A stretch of 64,000 nt of DNA. Origin: DASUNP01 sp035249305. GTDB taxonomy: Bacteria; Acidobacteriota; Blastocatellia; UBA7656. Below the pieces are notes generated by a model, which worked only from the letters and a program-made list of their open reading frames with translations, was not told the DNA's origin and did no database searches. This document shows positions 8,083-16,859 of the stretch, piece by piece; position 1 is the stretch's first letter, and the number at the start of each line of letters is the position of its first letter. The stretch covers positions 7,451 to 71,450 of the forward strand of contig DATFGQ010000057.1 of assembly GCA_035249305.1 (NCBI GenBank), read 5' to 3'. The position numbers were made by a program, and so were the translations under genes.

Positions 8083-9342
8083 TCAAGCGCCGATAAGCCC
8101 TTTGAAGTTGGCGGGCTTCGGATTGTAACCGGGGAATATCGAGCTCAAGTTGGTCGCGCCCATGTGACGCGCGGCGATCTCAGCGAACACGTCGCGGAAA
8201 TCCGTTGTCAGCGCAAGGTCGCGGCCTTCGTACAACTGCTCATTAGCCAGCCCCGGCCACTTGCCGTAAACCTTGCCGCCCTTCACCGGGCCGCCGAGCG
8301 CAAACAGACAGCTCGCATGGCCGTGATCGGTCCCGCCCGACCCGTTCTGGCGGATCGTGCGGCCGAACTCTGTCATGGTCAGTATCACCACGTTGCGCAT
8401 GCGGTCGCCGAGGTCTTGATACAGAGCCGCGATGCCCGTGCTGAGCTCGCGCAAGCGGTTGGCAAGCTGGCCGCGCGACGCGCCTTGATTCGCGTGCGTG
8501 TCCCACCCGCCTATGTCCGTGAAGGCGACTTCAAGCCCCAGGTCGGACTTGATCAACTGCCCGATCTGGAGCAACGCCTGACCGAACTGAGTTCGCGGAT
8601 AACTCGCGCCGTTGGCGGGCCGGTGCTGCTGCGGGTTGGCCTGCTTCAACATCTTCACCGCCTCGAATGCCTCTTTGCCCGTGCCGTAGAGCATGTCGGT
8701 CGCGCCCTGCGCGTAGAGCGCTTCGAAACTCTGCGCCACCTGACCGCCTCCCTGCCCCGAACGCACGCCGAAATCGGCTATGTTCGTCATCGCTATCGCG
8801 GGCGCGCTGCCCATCAAAGAGCGCGGAATGTTCGCGCTGAAGGCGACGGCGCGGAACGGCGAAGCCTTACCGTCCCGCTTCGCGAGCATGTAGCGGTTGA
8901 GCCAGCCGTCGGCGGTGCTCTTGCTTCCGGGCGTAGCCGACTCCATGTAATCCTGCGCGTCGAAATGCGACCGCGTGTTGTCGGGCGAGCCCACGGCATG
9001 AACTATCGCAAGATTGCCCGCCGCGTAGATGGGCTTGAACGGCGCGAGCTGCGGGTGGAGCGCGAAGAAGCCGTCGAGGTCGAGGCTCGCATCCGTGTTG
9101 CCCGCGCGAGGTTCGGGCACGGCTATCTGCGGGCGCGCGCTGGCGTAGCTTCTGTCGCCGAACGGGACGACCATCGACACGCCGTCGGCGGCCCCGCGCT
9201 GAAATATCGCGATGATGATCGGGCGATCCTTGCCCGCCGCGGTCTGCCCGAGCGCGACGCGCTGCAAGAACGAGGGCGCGGCCGCGAAGCTCGCAATCGC
9301 CACGCCGGATGATTTCAAAAAGAATCTTCTTGTTACTGCCAT
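8083..9342 (-). CDS. DUF1501 family exported protein
   Basis: A 419-residue protein of the DUF1501 family, distantly related to the sulfatase/alkaline phosphatase fold. The N-terminus VTRRFFLKSSGVAIASFAA is a twin-arginine-like signal, so export of a folded protein is expected. Family segments include FQRGAADGVSMVVPFGD, HFDAQDYMESATPG, TDIGGWDTHANQG and MTEFGRTIRQNGSGGTDHG, the last holding conserved His/Asp residues. ATG 9342 is chosen because AGGAGAAAG precedes it; the longer frame upstream only translates the heptad repeat. DUF1501 and DUF1800 genes (next upstream, 92 bp away) are a well-known pair of unknown function in Acidobacteriota and Planctomycetota. Confidence 0.9.
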   Translation of the reverse strand: MAVTRRFFLKSSGVAIASFAAAPSFLQRVALGQTAAGKDRPIIIAIFQRGAADGVSMVVPFGDRSYASARPQIAVPEPRAGNTDASLDLDGFFALHPQLAPFKPIYAAGNLAIVHAVGSPDNTRSHFDAQDYMESATPGSKSTADGWLNRYMLAKRDGKASPFRAVAFSANIPRSLMGSAPAIAMTNIADFGVRSGQGGGQVAQSFEALYAQGATDMLYGTGKEAFEAVKMLKQANPQQHRPANGASYPRTQFGQALLQIGQLIKSDLGLEVAFTDIGGWDTHANQGASRGQLANRLRELSTGIAALYQDLGDRMRNVVILTMTEFGRTIRQNGSGGTDHGHASCLFALGGPVKGGKVYGKWPGLANEQLYEGRDLALTTDFRDVFAEIAARHMGATNLSSIFPGYNPKPANFKGLIGA

Positions 9343-9350
9343 AATCTTTC

Positions 9351-9429
9351 TCCTGAGTGCTGAGTGCTGAGTGCTGAGTCCTGAGTTATTGTCTTTCACT
9401 CAGGACTCAGCACTCAGCACTCAGGACTT
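9351..9429. repeat. CTGAGT[C/G] heptad hairpin repeat, copy 2
   Basis: The same heptad arms as at 5733, with four or more units per side around a short AT-rich centre. It fills the gap between the DUF1800 stop and the DUF1501 start. Its left edge contributes part of the AGGAG ribosome site of the DUF1501 gene. Confidence 0.85.
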
Positions 9430-9434
9430 ACTTA

Positions 9435-11444
9435 TCATCTTCGTTGGAACTCGGGCGAGCCGAGCACGAGGCCGAATACTTTTGCGACTTCAGGGTCGAC
9501 TGGCGGTGCGGGCGGGACGCGCGTCTGGGCGGCGAACCCGTATCGCTCGGCGCGGCGCTCTCCGCGCTCGCCACGGCCGCCGGGTCCGGGCGGCAGCCCG
9601 ATAGCCGGCGCCATCTCTCCGCCCATCGCCGCGCCCTGGTTGATCGCCGCTTTATCAAGCTCTCCTTTAACCGGCACGCCTTCCTTGAGCTGACGGTCCA
9701 GCACGGCGCGAGTCTGCGACGAGACTTCGCCGTTGAGCAGAACGGATATCGCGCGCTCCATCACCTGATCGGTCTTGGCCGCCTCGACGCCCGGCGCTAC
9801 GCGCTTCATGTCGACCGTAGTCCCGCGAACGCGGTTAGCGCTCAGCGCGAGGCCGAAGTTCAGCCGCTCAAGCAGCGAGCCCGTGTTCACCCACTGCTCC
9901 GCGCGGTCGGGGTAACCCGTCGGCGGCTGGTAGAGGTAGAGCGGCTGGCCCATCCTCGCTATGAACTGGCTTATCTGCATCCCGCCCACGGTCTCGCCGC
10001 CCATCGCGCGCACGGCCGAGACGGCAAGCTCGAACGGCGATTTGATCTTCGCTCGGTAAGCCTCTTTAGAATAGAACTCGTCGCTAGTGAAGATCGCGCG
10101 CAGCATCTGGCTGATGTCGCCGTCGGTCTTCATATAGACGTCGGCCACGCGATCGACTAAAGCCTGCGGCGGGTTGTCGCTGACGAAGCGGCGCACGAGC
10201 TTGGTCGAGATGAACTTCGCAGTGTTGGGGTGGCGGGCCAGGATCTCTATGACCGTCTCGCCGTCTTTCATGCCGCCGGCGTTTATCTTCTGGCCGAGCA
10301 CCACCTTCTCGCCCTTGTCGTGCATGAAGTCGCGGAAGATGAACTTGCCGTTCTGACGCGGCTGCTGGATCGTCCATCCCGTGAATGCGCGCGCCACCTC
10401 CTGCACGTCCTTCTGCGTGTAGCCGCCGTCGACGCCCAACGTGTGAAGCTCCATGATCTCGCGCGCGTAGTTCTCGTTTATGCCTCGCTTGCGGTTGAAC
10501 GGATTATTGGGCTGCGACGGACGCGGCTGCGCATTCTGCTGCTCGCCCTTCTGCTCGTCGCGGTCCATCTCGCGGTTATCTTCCTGCTGGCGGTTGCGCA
10601 GGTTCCCGCCTATCAGAGCCGGGTTCCTGCGAAGAGCGCGATTGAGCCCGCGCCTGCCGGGAAGCTGCGCGTCGGGCGACATCGATTGAAAGTTGTCGAG
10701 GTAGAAGAGCATCGCGGGGCTTTTCGCCGTGGCCAGGAGCAAGTCTTTGAACTTCCCCAGCGTGTTCGGGCGAATCGTATTCATCTCGTAATCTGTGGTC
10801 ATCCAGCGGTCCGCGCCTTTGCCCCAGAAGACGTTAAAATGATTGAACCAGAAATCGGTCATCACCTCTTGCAACTGGCGCTCGCTGTAGACGGCGCGGA
10901 TGACCTTCTGCGCTTGAAGCTCCTGCAACAACATCTGAGGCGGACGCAGCCCGCGCTCGGCGTAGTAAGCGAATATCTTCTGGCGGTTCTCGCGCTGGAG
11001 GGCCTCTTCCTGCTGAGAGCTCGCGGGCATGTTAGCCTCGTCGGGCGGGGCGTTGCCCTGTTGATTCGCCGGATCGGGCATGCGCAACCCTAGCTCGCGC
11101 GCGATCTCGTTAGGCGCGGGATACTTGTCATAGATTTGCGCTACGTCCATCTTGAGAGACGCGAACCCGCGAAGCCGCGCTTCTATAGCGGCGTCGTCAA
11201 TGCGGTCGGGGTGGAGTTGCTGGTCAATGTATTTTTCTATGCCCATCGCGCGGACGCGCTCTACGTCGCCGGGGCGCGGACCGTAGCCCATGCGGTTGAG
11301 CAGGTGTACGATCTTCTGATCCTCTGTCAGGCCACCCTTCTTGGCCTTCGACTTCGTGTCCGCCGCGGCCGGCAATATCGCGCTCGCCAAGAGCGTTACG
11401 GCCACAAGGAGCGCGAAGGCTGCTGAGATGCTGCGTCTTTTCAT
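9435..11444 (-). CDS. DUF1800 family exported protein
   Basis: A 669-residue protein with a signal peptide (AFALLVAVTLLASAILPAAA) and a DUF1800 domain over most of the mature chain. Recognisable segments are HLLNRMGYGPRPGDVERV, VMTDFWFNHFNVFWGKG, NENYAREIMELHTLGVDGG, YTQKDVQEVARAFTGWT and the C-terminal part from about residue 500. Two low-complexity inserts rich in Gln, Asn and Arg (near 130-150 and 285-320) lengthen it relative to typical members of about 500 residues. The function is unknown. It forms an operon with the DUF1501 gene downstream, a recurrent pairing that suggests a joint extracytoplasmic role. Confidence 0.9.
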   Translation of the reverse strand: MKRRSISAAFALLVAVTLLASAILPAAADTKSKAKKGGLTEDQKIVHLLNRMGYGPRPGDVERVRAMGIEKYIDQQLHPDRIDDAAIEARLRGFASLKMDVAQIYDKYPAPNEIARELGLRMPDPANQQGNAPPDEANMPASSQQEEALQRENRQKIFAYYAERGLRPPQMLLQELQAQKVIRAVYSERQLQEVMTDFWFNHFNVFWGKGADRWMTTDYEMNTIRPNTLGKFKDLLLATAKSPAMLFYLDNFQSMSPDAQLPGRRGLNRALRRNPALIGGNLRNRQQEDNREMDRDEQKGEQQNAQPRPSQPNNPFNRKRGINENYAREIMELHTLGVDGGYTQKDVQEVARAFTGWTIQQPRQNGKFIFRDFMHDKGEKVVLGQKINAGGMKDGETVIEILARHPNTAKFISTKLVRRFVSDNPPQALVDRVADVYMKTDGDISQMLRAIFTSDEFYSKEAYRAKIKSPFELAVSAVRAMGGETVGGMQISQFIARMGQPLYLYQPPTGYPDRAEQWVNTGSLLERLNFGLALSANRVRGTTVDMKRVAPGVEAAKTDQVMERAISVLLNGEVSSQTRAVLDRQLKEGVPVKGELDKAAINQGAAMGGEMAPAIGLPPGPGGRGERGERRAERYGFAAQTRVPPAPPVDPEVAKVFGLVLGSPEFQRR

Positions 11445-11601
11445 AATTGTATCCTCGATTCCACTCTACAACCTTGATTAATGCTATTCAAAAGGTTAGA
11501 CGCCGCCGTGGGCGATTTAGTTTGGAAACCTGAGTATGATTGGATGCTAGCCAGAGGCCCCGGCTTTGCCTTTTGCGACATGGACAAATTGCGGCCCAGG
11601 T

Positions 11602-12222
11602 TCATTTGGGAAGTGAGCGCTGAAGTTTCTTAATCTCCTCAACTTCCGCGGCTGCGCCCGCCTGCTCGGCGGCGACCAGGTGATACTCCAGCAGGTCCTT
11701 TAGCCTCTTTATGTATTCTTGCCTGATCTTTTCTACCTCTTCGTCGCAGTTATCGCAGGCCATGGCCGCGTAGGCTAGCTGGAGAGACTTTTCTGCTTTC
11801 CTATAGAACTCCCGCGCTTTATCTAATTCATTCAGGCCGTGATGGGCGATTGCCATATAACCGTATAGCTCGCCCAATTCAGCATTCTTCTCTGTTAATT
11901 GCGACCGAGCAAACTCATAGGCGCGGGAGTAGTTATTCAGAGCCTCCTGGTAACGCTGCTGGCGAAGGAAGACATGCCCGAGAAGCTGATATGCGCCCAT
12001 CTTTTCTAATGCCCTATCGCCTGGGAGCTGTTCCGCCAATCGAGCGGCGGCCTTACAGACGGGTTCAGCTTCTTTCCAATTCTGAGCCCTGAGCAAGCCG
12101 CGGCACTTGTCTTGTTGTTCAAAGAACATCTTGCTGACATCTTGCTCGCGGTTGATTTGGCCGTAGACCGGCGTAAGACTGAAAGCCGGCAGAAAGAAAA
12201 GCAGAAGCGCCGCCCGTAGCAT
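11602..12222 (-). CDS. Secreted tetratricopeptide repeat protein
   Basis: A 206-residue protein with a signal peptide (MLRAALLLFFLPAFSLTPVYG) and about three TPR-like helical pairs between residues 35 and 150. Examples are AQNWKEAEPVCKAAARLAEQ, LLGHVFLRQQRYQEALNNYS and YMAIAHHGLNELDKAREFYR. The C-terminus is a long helix rich in Ala and Glu ending in EEIKKLQRSLPK. Such proteins act as protein-protein scaffolds; no partner can be named. A strong ribosome site (AGGAGGGG) precedes ATG 12222. It stands alone: 157 bp separate it from the DUF1800 gene downstream and 183 bp from the DUF6602 gene upstream. Confidence 0.8.
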   Translation of the reverse strand: MLRAALLLFFLPAFSLTPVYGQINREQDVSKMFFEQQDKCRGLLRAQNWKEAEPVCKAAARLAEQLPGDRALEKMGAYQLLGHVFLRQQRYQEALNNYSRAYEFARSQLTEKNAELGELYGYMAIAHHGLNELDKAREFYRKAEKSLQLAYAAMACDNCDEEVEKIRQEYIKRLKDLLEYHLVAAEQAGAAAEVEEIKKLQRSLPK

Positions 12223-12405
12223 AATGATCGCCCCTCCTGTCGGCTAGGATCATCCGGTTACGATTGCTATAGCGCAATTTCGCATTGGGTCTAAAGTCCA
12301 GGCTACAGCGTTGCCTGTTAGGGCTATCATTGGTATAGCAGTTCCTTTGCCATTATCATCCAAAATCATGCTAGCCAAAGTTGAAAGGCAATCCGACTTG
12401 AGTAA
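12223..12405. other. AT-rich intergenic stretch without a recognised feature
   Basis: I see no gene, tRNA or convincing hairpin here. It separates the low-GC DUF6602 gene from the TPR gene and probably holds the TPR gene promoter. Confidence 0.4.
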
Positions 12406-13674
12406 CTACCCTTCGTCCCGGCCATTTGAAGTTTTTCTGATTAGCCAATTACCAGTCCTATGGTCATTTATATGGGATACTACAATATCGCCATCAGGCG
12501 TAAATGACAGAACAACTGAATCCGTAAGAGATAAAACTCCGTCTTCGATGGCCACTTGCCCACTAAAGTAAAGCTCTTGTACGACATCATCAATGGTACG
12601 TCCTTCTGATTGAACAAAGGCTAGTAGTTCTTGGTCATTAATAGAGATGTCTCCTTGCTTAGCTAGCCTTAATAGTATGCTGCTTCCAACCGTGGACAGT
12701 GGGGCTGGCTTCCAGTCTTCGTATAGCTGCATTTGTCCTAGTTCCTCGGCAGTTAAATGATAGTCGTCATACATCCATCCGACACGTTCGTCAATCTGAA
12801 TTATCTTCGCAAGTAGGAGCAAACGAAGGCTTTCCATTTCAAGATCCTCGCCGAAAACCGCCTGGGGTAAACCATAATAATGAACAAGCCGCGACCATAT
12901 CTGCTCTAATAATAAGACAGTGTGATTCCCTGTAAAGGACGCATAAACAGGCCACCAGTCAGGATCTGTGCGCATTAAATACGGCATTCCATTTAGCTTG
13001 ATAAGAGAATGGGTGCCGCAAATAATGAGGCTTGGCAAGTATTCTGGGCTGCTCTTTCCGCCTGAATCATTGTACGCTTTTAGAAAGCCTAGAAATGCTT
13101 CTCTAAGTGAATATTCAGTAGAGAATCCCTGATAGCCTAGGACAATGCGAACTGGCATAATGGTCTCTGCTTGAACAGAATAACAGAATAGTTGTTTTGT
13201 GGGAGCCAGGGTCTTAAATTCTTCCGAATTTGGTGGATTAGCATTTGTTATAGCTCTGTAGGTGCTCCTAAATAGCCTTTCATTAAACGCGCCATTCGAT
13301 TTCATCTCCGCAACGGATCGCAAATTCTCATAAGCACTTGCAAGGTCGTTGGTGTAAAGGTTCTTCTTTACTTCAACTACAGCAATAACGTCGTCAATCG
13401 AGTATATATAGTTATCGGTATGTCGAATTTGCTCGCCCTCACCACGAACAAGCATACAATCTATTTGCCTGCTTAACTCTCCTTCTTTGCCTCGGATAAA
13501 GCCTGAACGAATGTTAAGGTTCAGTCCTTCGGGAATCGAGTAGTCGAGCATCTCACGGGTGAGTCCCTCGAACATTGCTCCAATCGTCGGCGGATGGGAA
13601 ATCTTCATTCGGTTGAGAATCTCGGTCTCTTTCTGCTGAAACTCCGCGATAAGTTTTGCTACTGTAGTTATCAT
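12406..13674 (-). CDS. DUF6602-like protein with PD-(D/E)XK nuclease features
   Basis: A 422-residue cytoplasmic protein. The N-terminal half resembles DUF6602 proteins: SHPPTIGAMFEGLTREML, then RQIDCMLVRGEG and VIAVVEVKKNLYTNDL. The spacing of Asp (QIDCML) and Glu-x-Lys (VEVKK) fits a PD-(D/E)XK nuclease-like core near residues 60-105. The C-terminal half (residues 250-420) is unassigned. ATG 13674 is preferred to the TTG 33 bp upstream because AAGGGAT lies just before it. The gene is visibly more AT-rich than its neighbours and stands alone, suggesting horizontal transfer, possibly as a defence or restriction-related gene. That role is inferred only from the fold. Confidence 0.65.
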   Translation of the reverse strand: MITTVAKLIAEFQQKETEILNRMKISHPPTIGAMFEGLTREMLDYSIPEGLNLNIRSGFIRGKEGELSRQIDCMLVRGEGEQIRHTDNYIYSIDDVIAVVEVKKNLYTNDLASAYENLRSVAEMKSNGAFNERLFRSTYRAITNANPPNSEEFKTLAPTKQLFCYSVQAETIMPVRIVLGYQGFSTEYSLREAFLGFLKAYNDSGGKSSPEYLPSLIICGTHSLIKLNGMPYLMRTDPDWWPVYASFTGNHTVLLLEQIWSRLVHYYGLPQAVFGEDLEMESLRLLLLAKIIQIDERVGWMYDDYHLTAEELGQMQLYEDWKPAPLSTVGSSILLRLAKQGDISINDQELLAFVQSEGRTIDDVVQELYFSGQVAIEDGVLSLTDSVVLSFTPDGDIVVSHINDHRTGNWLIRKTSNGRDEG

Positions 13675-13771
13675 TGAATTATCCCTTTTTGATTTCAAGC
13701 CGTTCAACTAATGATGACTCTGTATCCCTCTATAATCAAGAAGGTCAATACTCGTCCGCTTGGGGCGAAAT

Positions 13772-14686
13772 CTATTTATGCCGATGAAAAGCATTCATAA
13801 GAGGAGGTATCTCGCCTAAGAGCTCGCGGGCGAGGAAGCCGAGCTTGCCAATACGCTTTGCCAATCTATCGCCCGCGCGCCCGTGGAGGTAGACGGCCCA
13901 CGAAGCGGCTTGAACGGGCTCGGCCCCGCGCGCAGCAAGCCCCGCGATCACCCCCGCCAGCACATCGCCCGAGCCCGATGTCGCAAGGCCCACGTTGCCC
14001 GTCCGGTTAGAGTAGACTTCGCCGCCGGGTCTTGCGATAAGCGTATGGCGGCCTTTCAACACGACCACCGCTCGAAACGTCTCGGCCGCCCGCCCGGCCG
14101 CAAGCAGCGGCTCGCTTTCGATAGCCGATTCGTCTGCGCCGAGCAGCTTCCCCATCTCTTCGGCGTGCGGCGTAAGTATCGCCCGCCCATCAAGCCCGCC
14201 GAGAGCGTCGGCGTGTCGAGCAAGGAAAAACATGGCCGCCGCGTCTATCACGACCACGCCGCCCGTGAGGCGGCTCGCCAGGCTCGTCATCAATCGCGCG
14301 ACGCCGCGCTCATCGATCATGCCAGGGCCGACGAGAACCGCCTGCACGCGCTCGGCATGTGCGGCGATCGTTTTAGCAGCCGCCGCCGCGATGTCGCCGC
14401 CTTTCGTTTCGGGCAACGCGAAGACGCGCGCTTCGGGCACTTCGGCCGCGACCAGTTGCGCGACGCTGCGCGTCGTAGCTATTCGGAGCTTCCCCGCCCC
14501 GGCTCGAAGCGCGGCCGTTGCCGCAAGGATCACAGCGCCGGGCATCTCCCGCGAGCCGCCCACGACGAGCACGCGGCCTCGGCCTTCTTTATCGTCGTCT
14601 TCGGCGGGCTGTGGCAGCGGCCATCGGCCGAGCAGGCTGGCTGTTAACAGGCGCGGCTTGGCGGCTCTCTTTCGCGGTCGGGCCAT
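13772..14686 (-). CDS. nnrD: ADP-dependent NAD(P)H-hydrate dehydratase
   Basis: A 304-residue enzyme of the ribokinase-like carbohydrate kinase fold that repairs S-NAD(P)HX back to NAD(P)H using ADP. Family marks are GRVLVVGGSREMPGAVILAA near residue 37, AVLVGPGM, RAILTPHAEEMGKLLG, VVVLKGRHTLI, NRTGNVGLATSGSGDVLAGV (with the catalytic Asp in GSGD) and AVYLHGRAGD. Only the dehydratase domain is present. Many bacteria fuse it to the NnrE epimerase; here the N-terminus is just a basic stretch of about 35 residues, so an epimerase would have to be separate. It starts 3 bp after the stop of the CrtC-like gene, forming a tight operon. Confidence 0.92.
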   Translation of the reverse strand: MARPRKRAAKPRLLTASLLGRWPLPQPAEDDDKEGRGRVLVVGGSREMPGAVILAATAALRAGAGKLRIATTRSVAQLVAAEVPEARVFALPETKGGDIAAAAAKTIAAHAERVQAVLVGPGMIDERGVARLMTSLASRLTGGVVVIDAAAMFFLARHADALGGLDGRAILTPHAEEMGKLLGADESAIESEPLLAAGRAAETFRAVVVLKGRHTLIARPGGEVYSNRTGNVGLATSGSGDVLAGVIAGLAARGAEPVQAASWAVYLHGRAGDRLAKRIGKLGFLARELLGEIPPLMNAFHRHK

Positions 14687-14689
14687 CTT

Positions 14690-15754
14690 TCATTCGAAGC
14701 TGTTTATGAAAGCCATCTTGACTTCTGTGTCGGTGATTCTTGAGGCGTGTTCGAGGTGAGCCGTGGCGCGCGAGTTGATCGTCTCGACGTGGCGGTAATG
14801 GACGCCTTTGACGCGGCGAAAGATTCTTAGCTTCAGGTTTGCGACTTCGCTGTTGACGCAGTAAAGCGGCTCGCCGTCCGGGTCGATGTAAGTGGCCTGG
14901 AGCATGTCGCGCAGGCGGCACTGCGCCGATCCCTTAATCAAAACTCTGGTGTTCATAGCCGAGAAATTCCAATAGCCTACGCCCAGCTTGTGCTTCCACT
15001 GCTCGGCCAGCCGCAGCCTTACGAAGTGGTGCTCTTCGCCGCGGTGGCGCAGGTAGAGCGACTGCAAGGGCGGGAGTGTACGGCCCACCGTGCGCGCGCG
15101 CGCGGCAAGCCCTTCGAACACAGTCCCGGCGTGGCCCTCGAAAGCGTTCGAGTGAAGCCACACCCACTCGTCTGCGCGCTTGCGCCCCCACAGGTGAGAC
15201 TGGCACCCCGGCTCGCCGTTGAGCTTATGCTTCCGGCCGTCGATCACGATAGTCCCGCTGAAGCGTGTGTCGAGGTTCGGCGAGCAGACGACCGTCGACG
15301 GGCGGATCAGCATGTTGAGCTTGCGCGTTATGTGGTGATAGGTCTTGTCGCAGGGCGTGAAGGAAAGGTCCCACTCGATGCTGTGCTTTTCGTCGGCCAC
15401 GGCCCCGACCGCGCGGCACGGGGAGAACTCTCCGTCGCCGAGCTCAAGTCGAAACTCTTTGCGCGACTCGAAGGCGAATTGGTCGATAGGGTATTCGCGC
15501 TTGAGCCCGAAATTATTGCGCGGCGATTTCCGGTCGAACGCCGCGGCCCATAGCGCCGCGCGCGGCCCTCGCCCGTCGATCGAGGCGTCGGGCGATTCTA
15601 TAGCGTAGCGGAACCAGTAGCCGCGCTGGCTCGCGCAGTCATTCAAGGTCAGGAACCAGACTTCGTAGTGGCCCGCCGTGTGGCCGTCCCACCGGCACAG
15701 GTTGTCGGAAAAGTCTAAGGCTACGCCCGAGCTCGTTTTGATGGTTGCGGTCAT
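14690..15754 (-). CDS. CrtC/tocopherol cyclase-like beta-barrel protein (hypothetical)
   Basis: A 354-residue protein without a signal peptide or membrane helix. It is rich in beta-strand and aromatic residues (YEVWFLTLNDCASQRGYWFR, NGEPGCQSHLWGRKRADEWV, WVWLHSNAFEG). The pattern of His-Leu-Trp-Gly followed by Trp-x-Trp resembles lipocalin-like CrtC (hydroxyneurosporene synthase) and tocopherol cyclase-type barrels, which bind hydrophobic isoprenoids. I am not certain of the family and claim no reaction. No carotenoid genes lie nearby. It is followed 3 bp later by nnrD on the same strand. The 268 bp upstream hold no recognisable gene and separate it from the divergent CYTH gene. Confidence 0.6.
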   Translation of the reverse strand: MTATIKTSSGVALDFSDNLCRWDGHTAGHYEVWFLTLNDCASQRGYWFRYAIESPDASIDGRGPRAALWAAAFDRKSPRNNFGLKREYPIDQFAFESRKEFRLELGDGEFSPCRAVGAVADEKHSIEWDLSFTPCDKTYHHITRKLNMLIRPSTVVCSPNLDTRFSGTIVIDGRKHKLNGEPGCQSHLWGRKRADEWVWLHSNAFEGHAGTVFEGLAARARTVGRTLPPLQSLYLRHRGEEHHFVRLRLAEQWKHKLGVGYWNFSAMNTRVLIKGSAQCRLRDMLQATYIDPDGEPLYCVNSEVANLKLRIFRRVKGVHYRHVETINSRATAHLEHASRITDTEVKMAFINSFE

Positions 15755-16022
15755 ATTGAGCGTAGTAGCGCGAGCGCCTCGACCGCGCCCGCAAGAGGTT
15801 TAAGACAGATTGTCCACTTTGCCGATACTGATTGCCGGCCCCGCGCGAGCCGACCCCTGCTCGTTCAGCACTCAGACCATACATCAACACGCCCGCGCGC
15901 GGCAACCTGATAATCAGGCCAAGAGTTCAGAGCGCGCAGGAAATTATGATTGACGCGCGGCACGGCCAGCAGGAATAATTACCCCTTGCCGAACGCCTCA
16001 CGCCGGCAACCGCTGGACGCGT

Positions 16023-16589
16023 ATGGAAACGTACCTCGAAATCGAGGTGAAGCTCGCTAGCGATAGTCTGGATCGCCTTCGCAACGCCGGATTCACTTTG
16101 ACGCTGAAAAAGCCGCGCCACTTCGAAGACAACTGGCTGCTCGACACTTCGGACCAGACCCTCTTCAAGCAGGGCGCGGCCCTGCGCGTGCGCAAAGCCA
16201 ACGGGCGCGGCTCGGTCACCTACAAAGGGGTCGTAGACGAGGGCGCAAGCTCGCTGTTGAAAGTGAGGGAAGAGATCGAAAGCGAGGCGAGCGACCCCGA
16301 CCGCCTGATCGATCTGTTCGCGCGGATCGGCTATCACCCGGTATTTCGCTATCAGAAGTACAGGACCGGATACGGGCTCACGATCGAAGGGCGCGAGCTT
16401 GAGGTCGAGTTTGACGAGACGCCGATGGGCAATTTTATAGAGATCGAGGGGGACGAGCCGGCGGTGCTTCGCGTGCTTGAAGGGGCGGGGTTTTCCGCCT
16501 CCGAGATCATTCGCGAAAGTTACCCCGAGCTACAGGCCCTGCGCTGCGAGGCGCGCGGCGTCCCGCTCGAAGACCTTGTATTCGAGTAG
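16023..16589 (+). CDS. CYTH domain protein, class IV adenylate cyclase-like (CyaB)
   Basis: A 188-residue CYTH-superfamily protein that binds triphosphates in a beta-tunnel. The hallmark ExExK is present at the N-terminus (METYLEIEVKL), followed by NWLLDTSDQTLFKQGAALRV, LKVREEIES, FRYQKYRTGY and VEFDETPMGNFIEIEG, all conserved in the CyaB/ThTPase group. Members are adenylate cyclases or thiamine triphosphatases; the sequence does not say which. The start at ATG 16023 places ExExK at residues 6-10 as usual. The stop codon lies inside the left arm of the CAGTAGC hairpin repeat at 16585-16630. Confidence 0.85.
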   Translation: METYLEIEVKLASDSLDRLRNAGFTLTLKKPRHFEDNWLLDTSDQTLFKQGAALRVRKANGRGSVTYKGVVDEGASSLLKVREEIESEASDPDRLIDLFARIGYHPVFRYQKYRTGYGLTIEGRELEVEFDETPMGNFIEIEGDEPAVLRVLEGAGFSASEIIRESYPELQALRCEARGVPLEDLVFE

Positions 16590-16630
16590 TCAGTAGCCAG
16601 TAGAATCTAAGCTACTGGCTACTGACTACT
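16585..16630. repeat. CAGTAGC/CTACTGG heptad inverted repeat
   Basis: A perfect 19-bp inverted repeat: 16585-16603 pairs with 16612-16630 across an 8-bp loop. It is built of 7-bp units (CTACTGG, CTACTGA). The array resumes at 16838 after the element at 16632-16837. The left arm includes the stop codon of the CYTH gene. Confidence 0.85.
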
Positions 16631-16631
16631 G

Positions 16632-16837
16632 AGAGCGCGTCTGAGAAGTGGCAACTTACTCGGCCGCGTAGGAGCTTACCCGGCTCCGTAGGAGCCGGAT
16701 GTTTGTAGTGATCGCATAATCATTATCCAACTCCGTAGGAGTTGAATATCAGACATGCAACTCCTACGGAGTTGGGGTGCGTTTACGCTATTGTTCTACA
16801 AACATCGAGCCCCGCAGGGGCTTTTCAGACGCCCTCT
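16632..16837. mobile_element. MITE-like hairpin-chain element, 206 bp
   Basis: The ends are imperfect 17-bp inverted repeats: AGAGCGCGTCTGAGAAG on the left and, as reverse complement, AGAGGGCGTCTGAAAAG on the right (15 of 17 identical). An 8-bp direct repeat GACTACTG flanks it at 16624-16631 and 16838-16845. Removing the element plus one copy restores a regular CTACTGG/CTACTGA array. The inside is a chain of short palindromes such as GGCTCCGTAGGAGCC and AACTCCTACGGAGTT. There is no coding capacity. The relative at 25001-25234 shares the ends. Confidence 0.7.
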
Positions 16838-16859
16838 GACTACTGGCTACTGACACGAT

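Noticed and set aside
8164..9312. 382-codon plus-strand open frame inside the DUF1501 gene
   Set aside because: It is antisense to conserved DUF1501 sequence and has Arg/Ala-rich composition typical of shadow frames.
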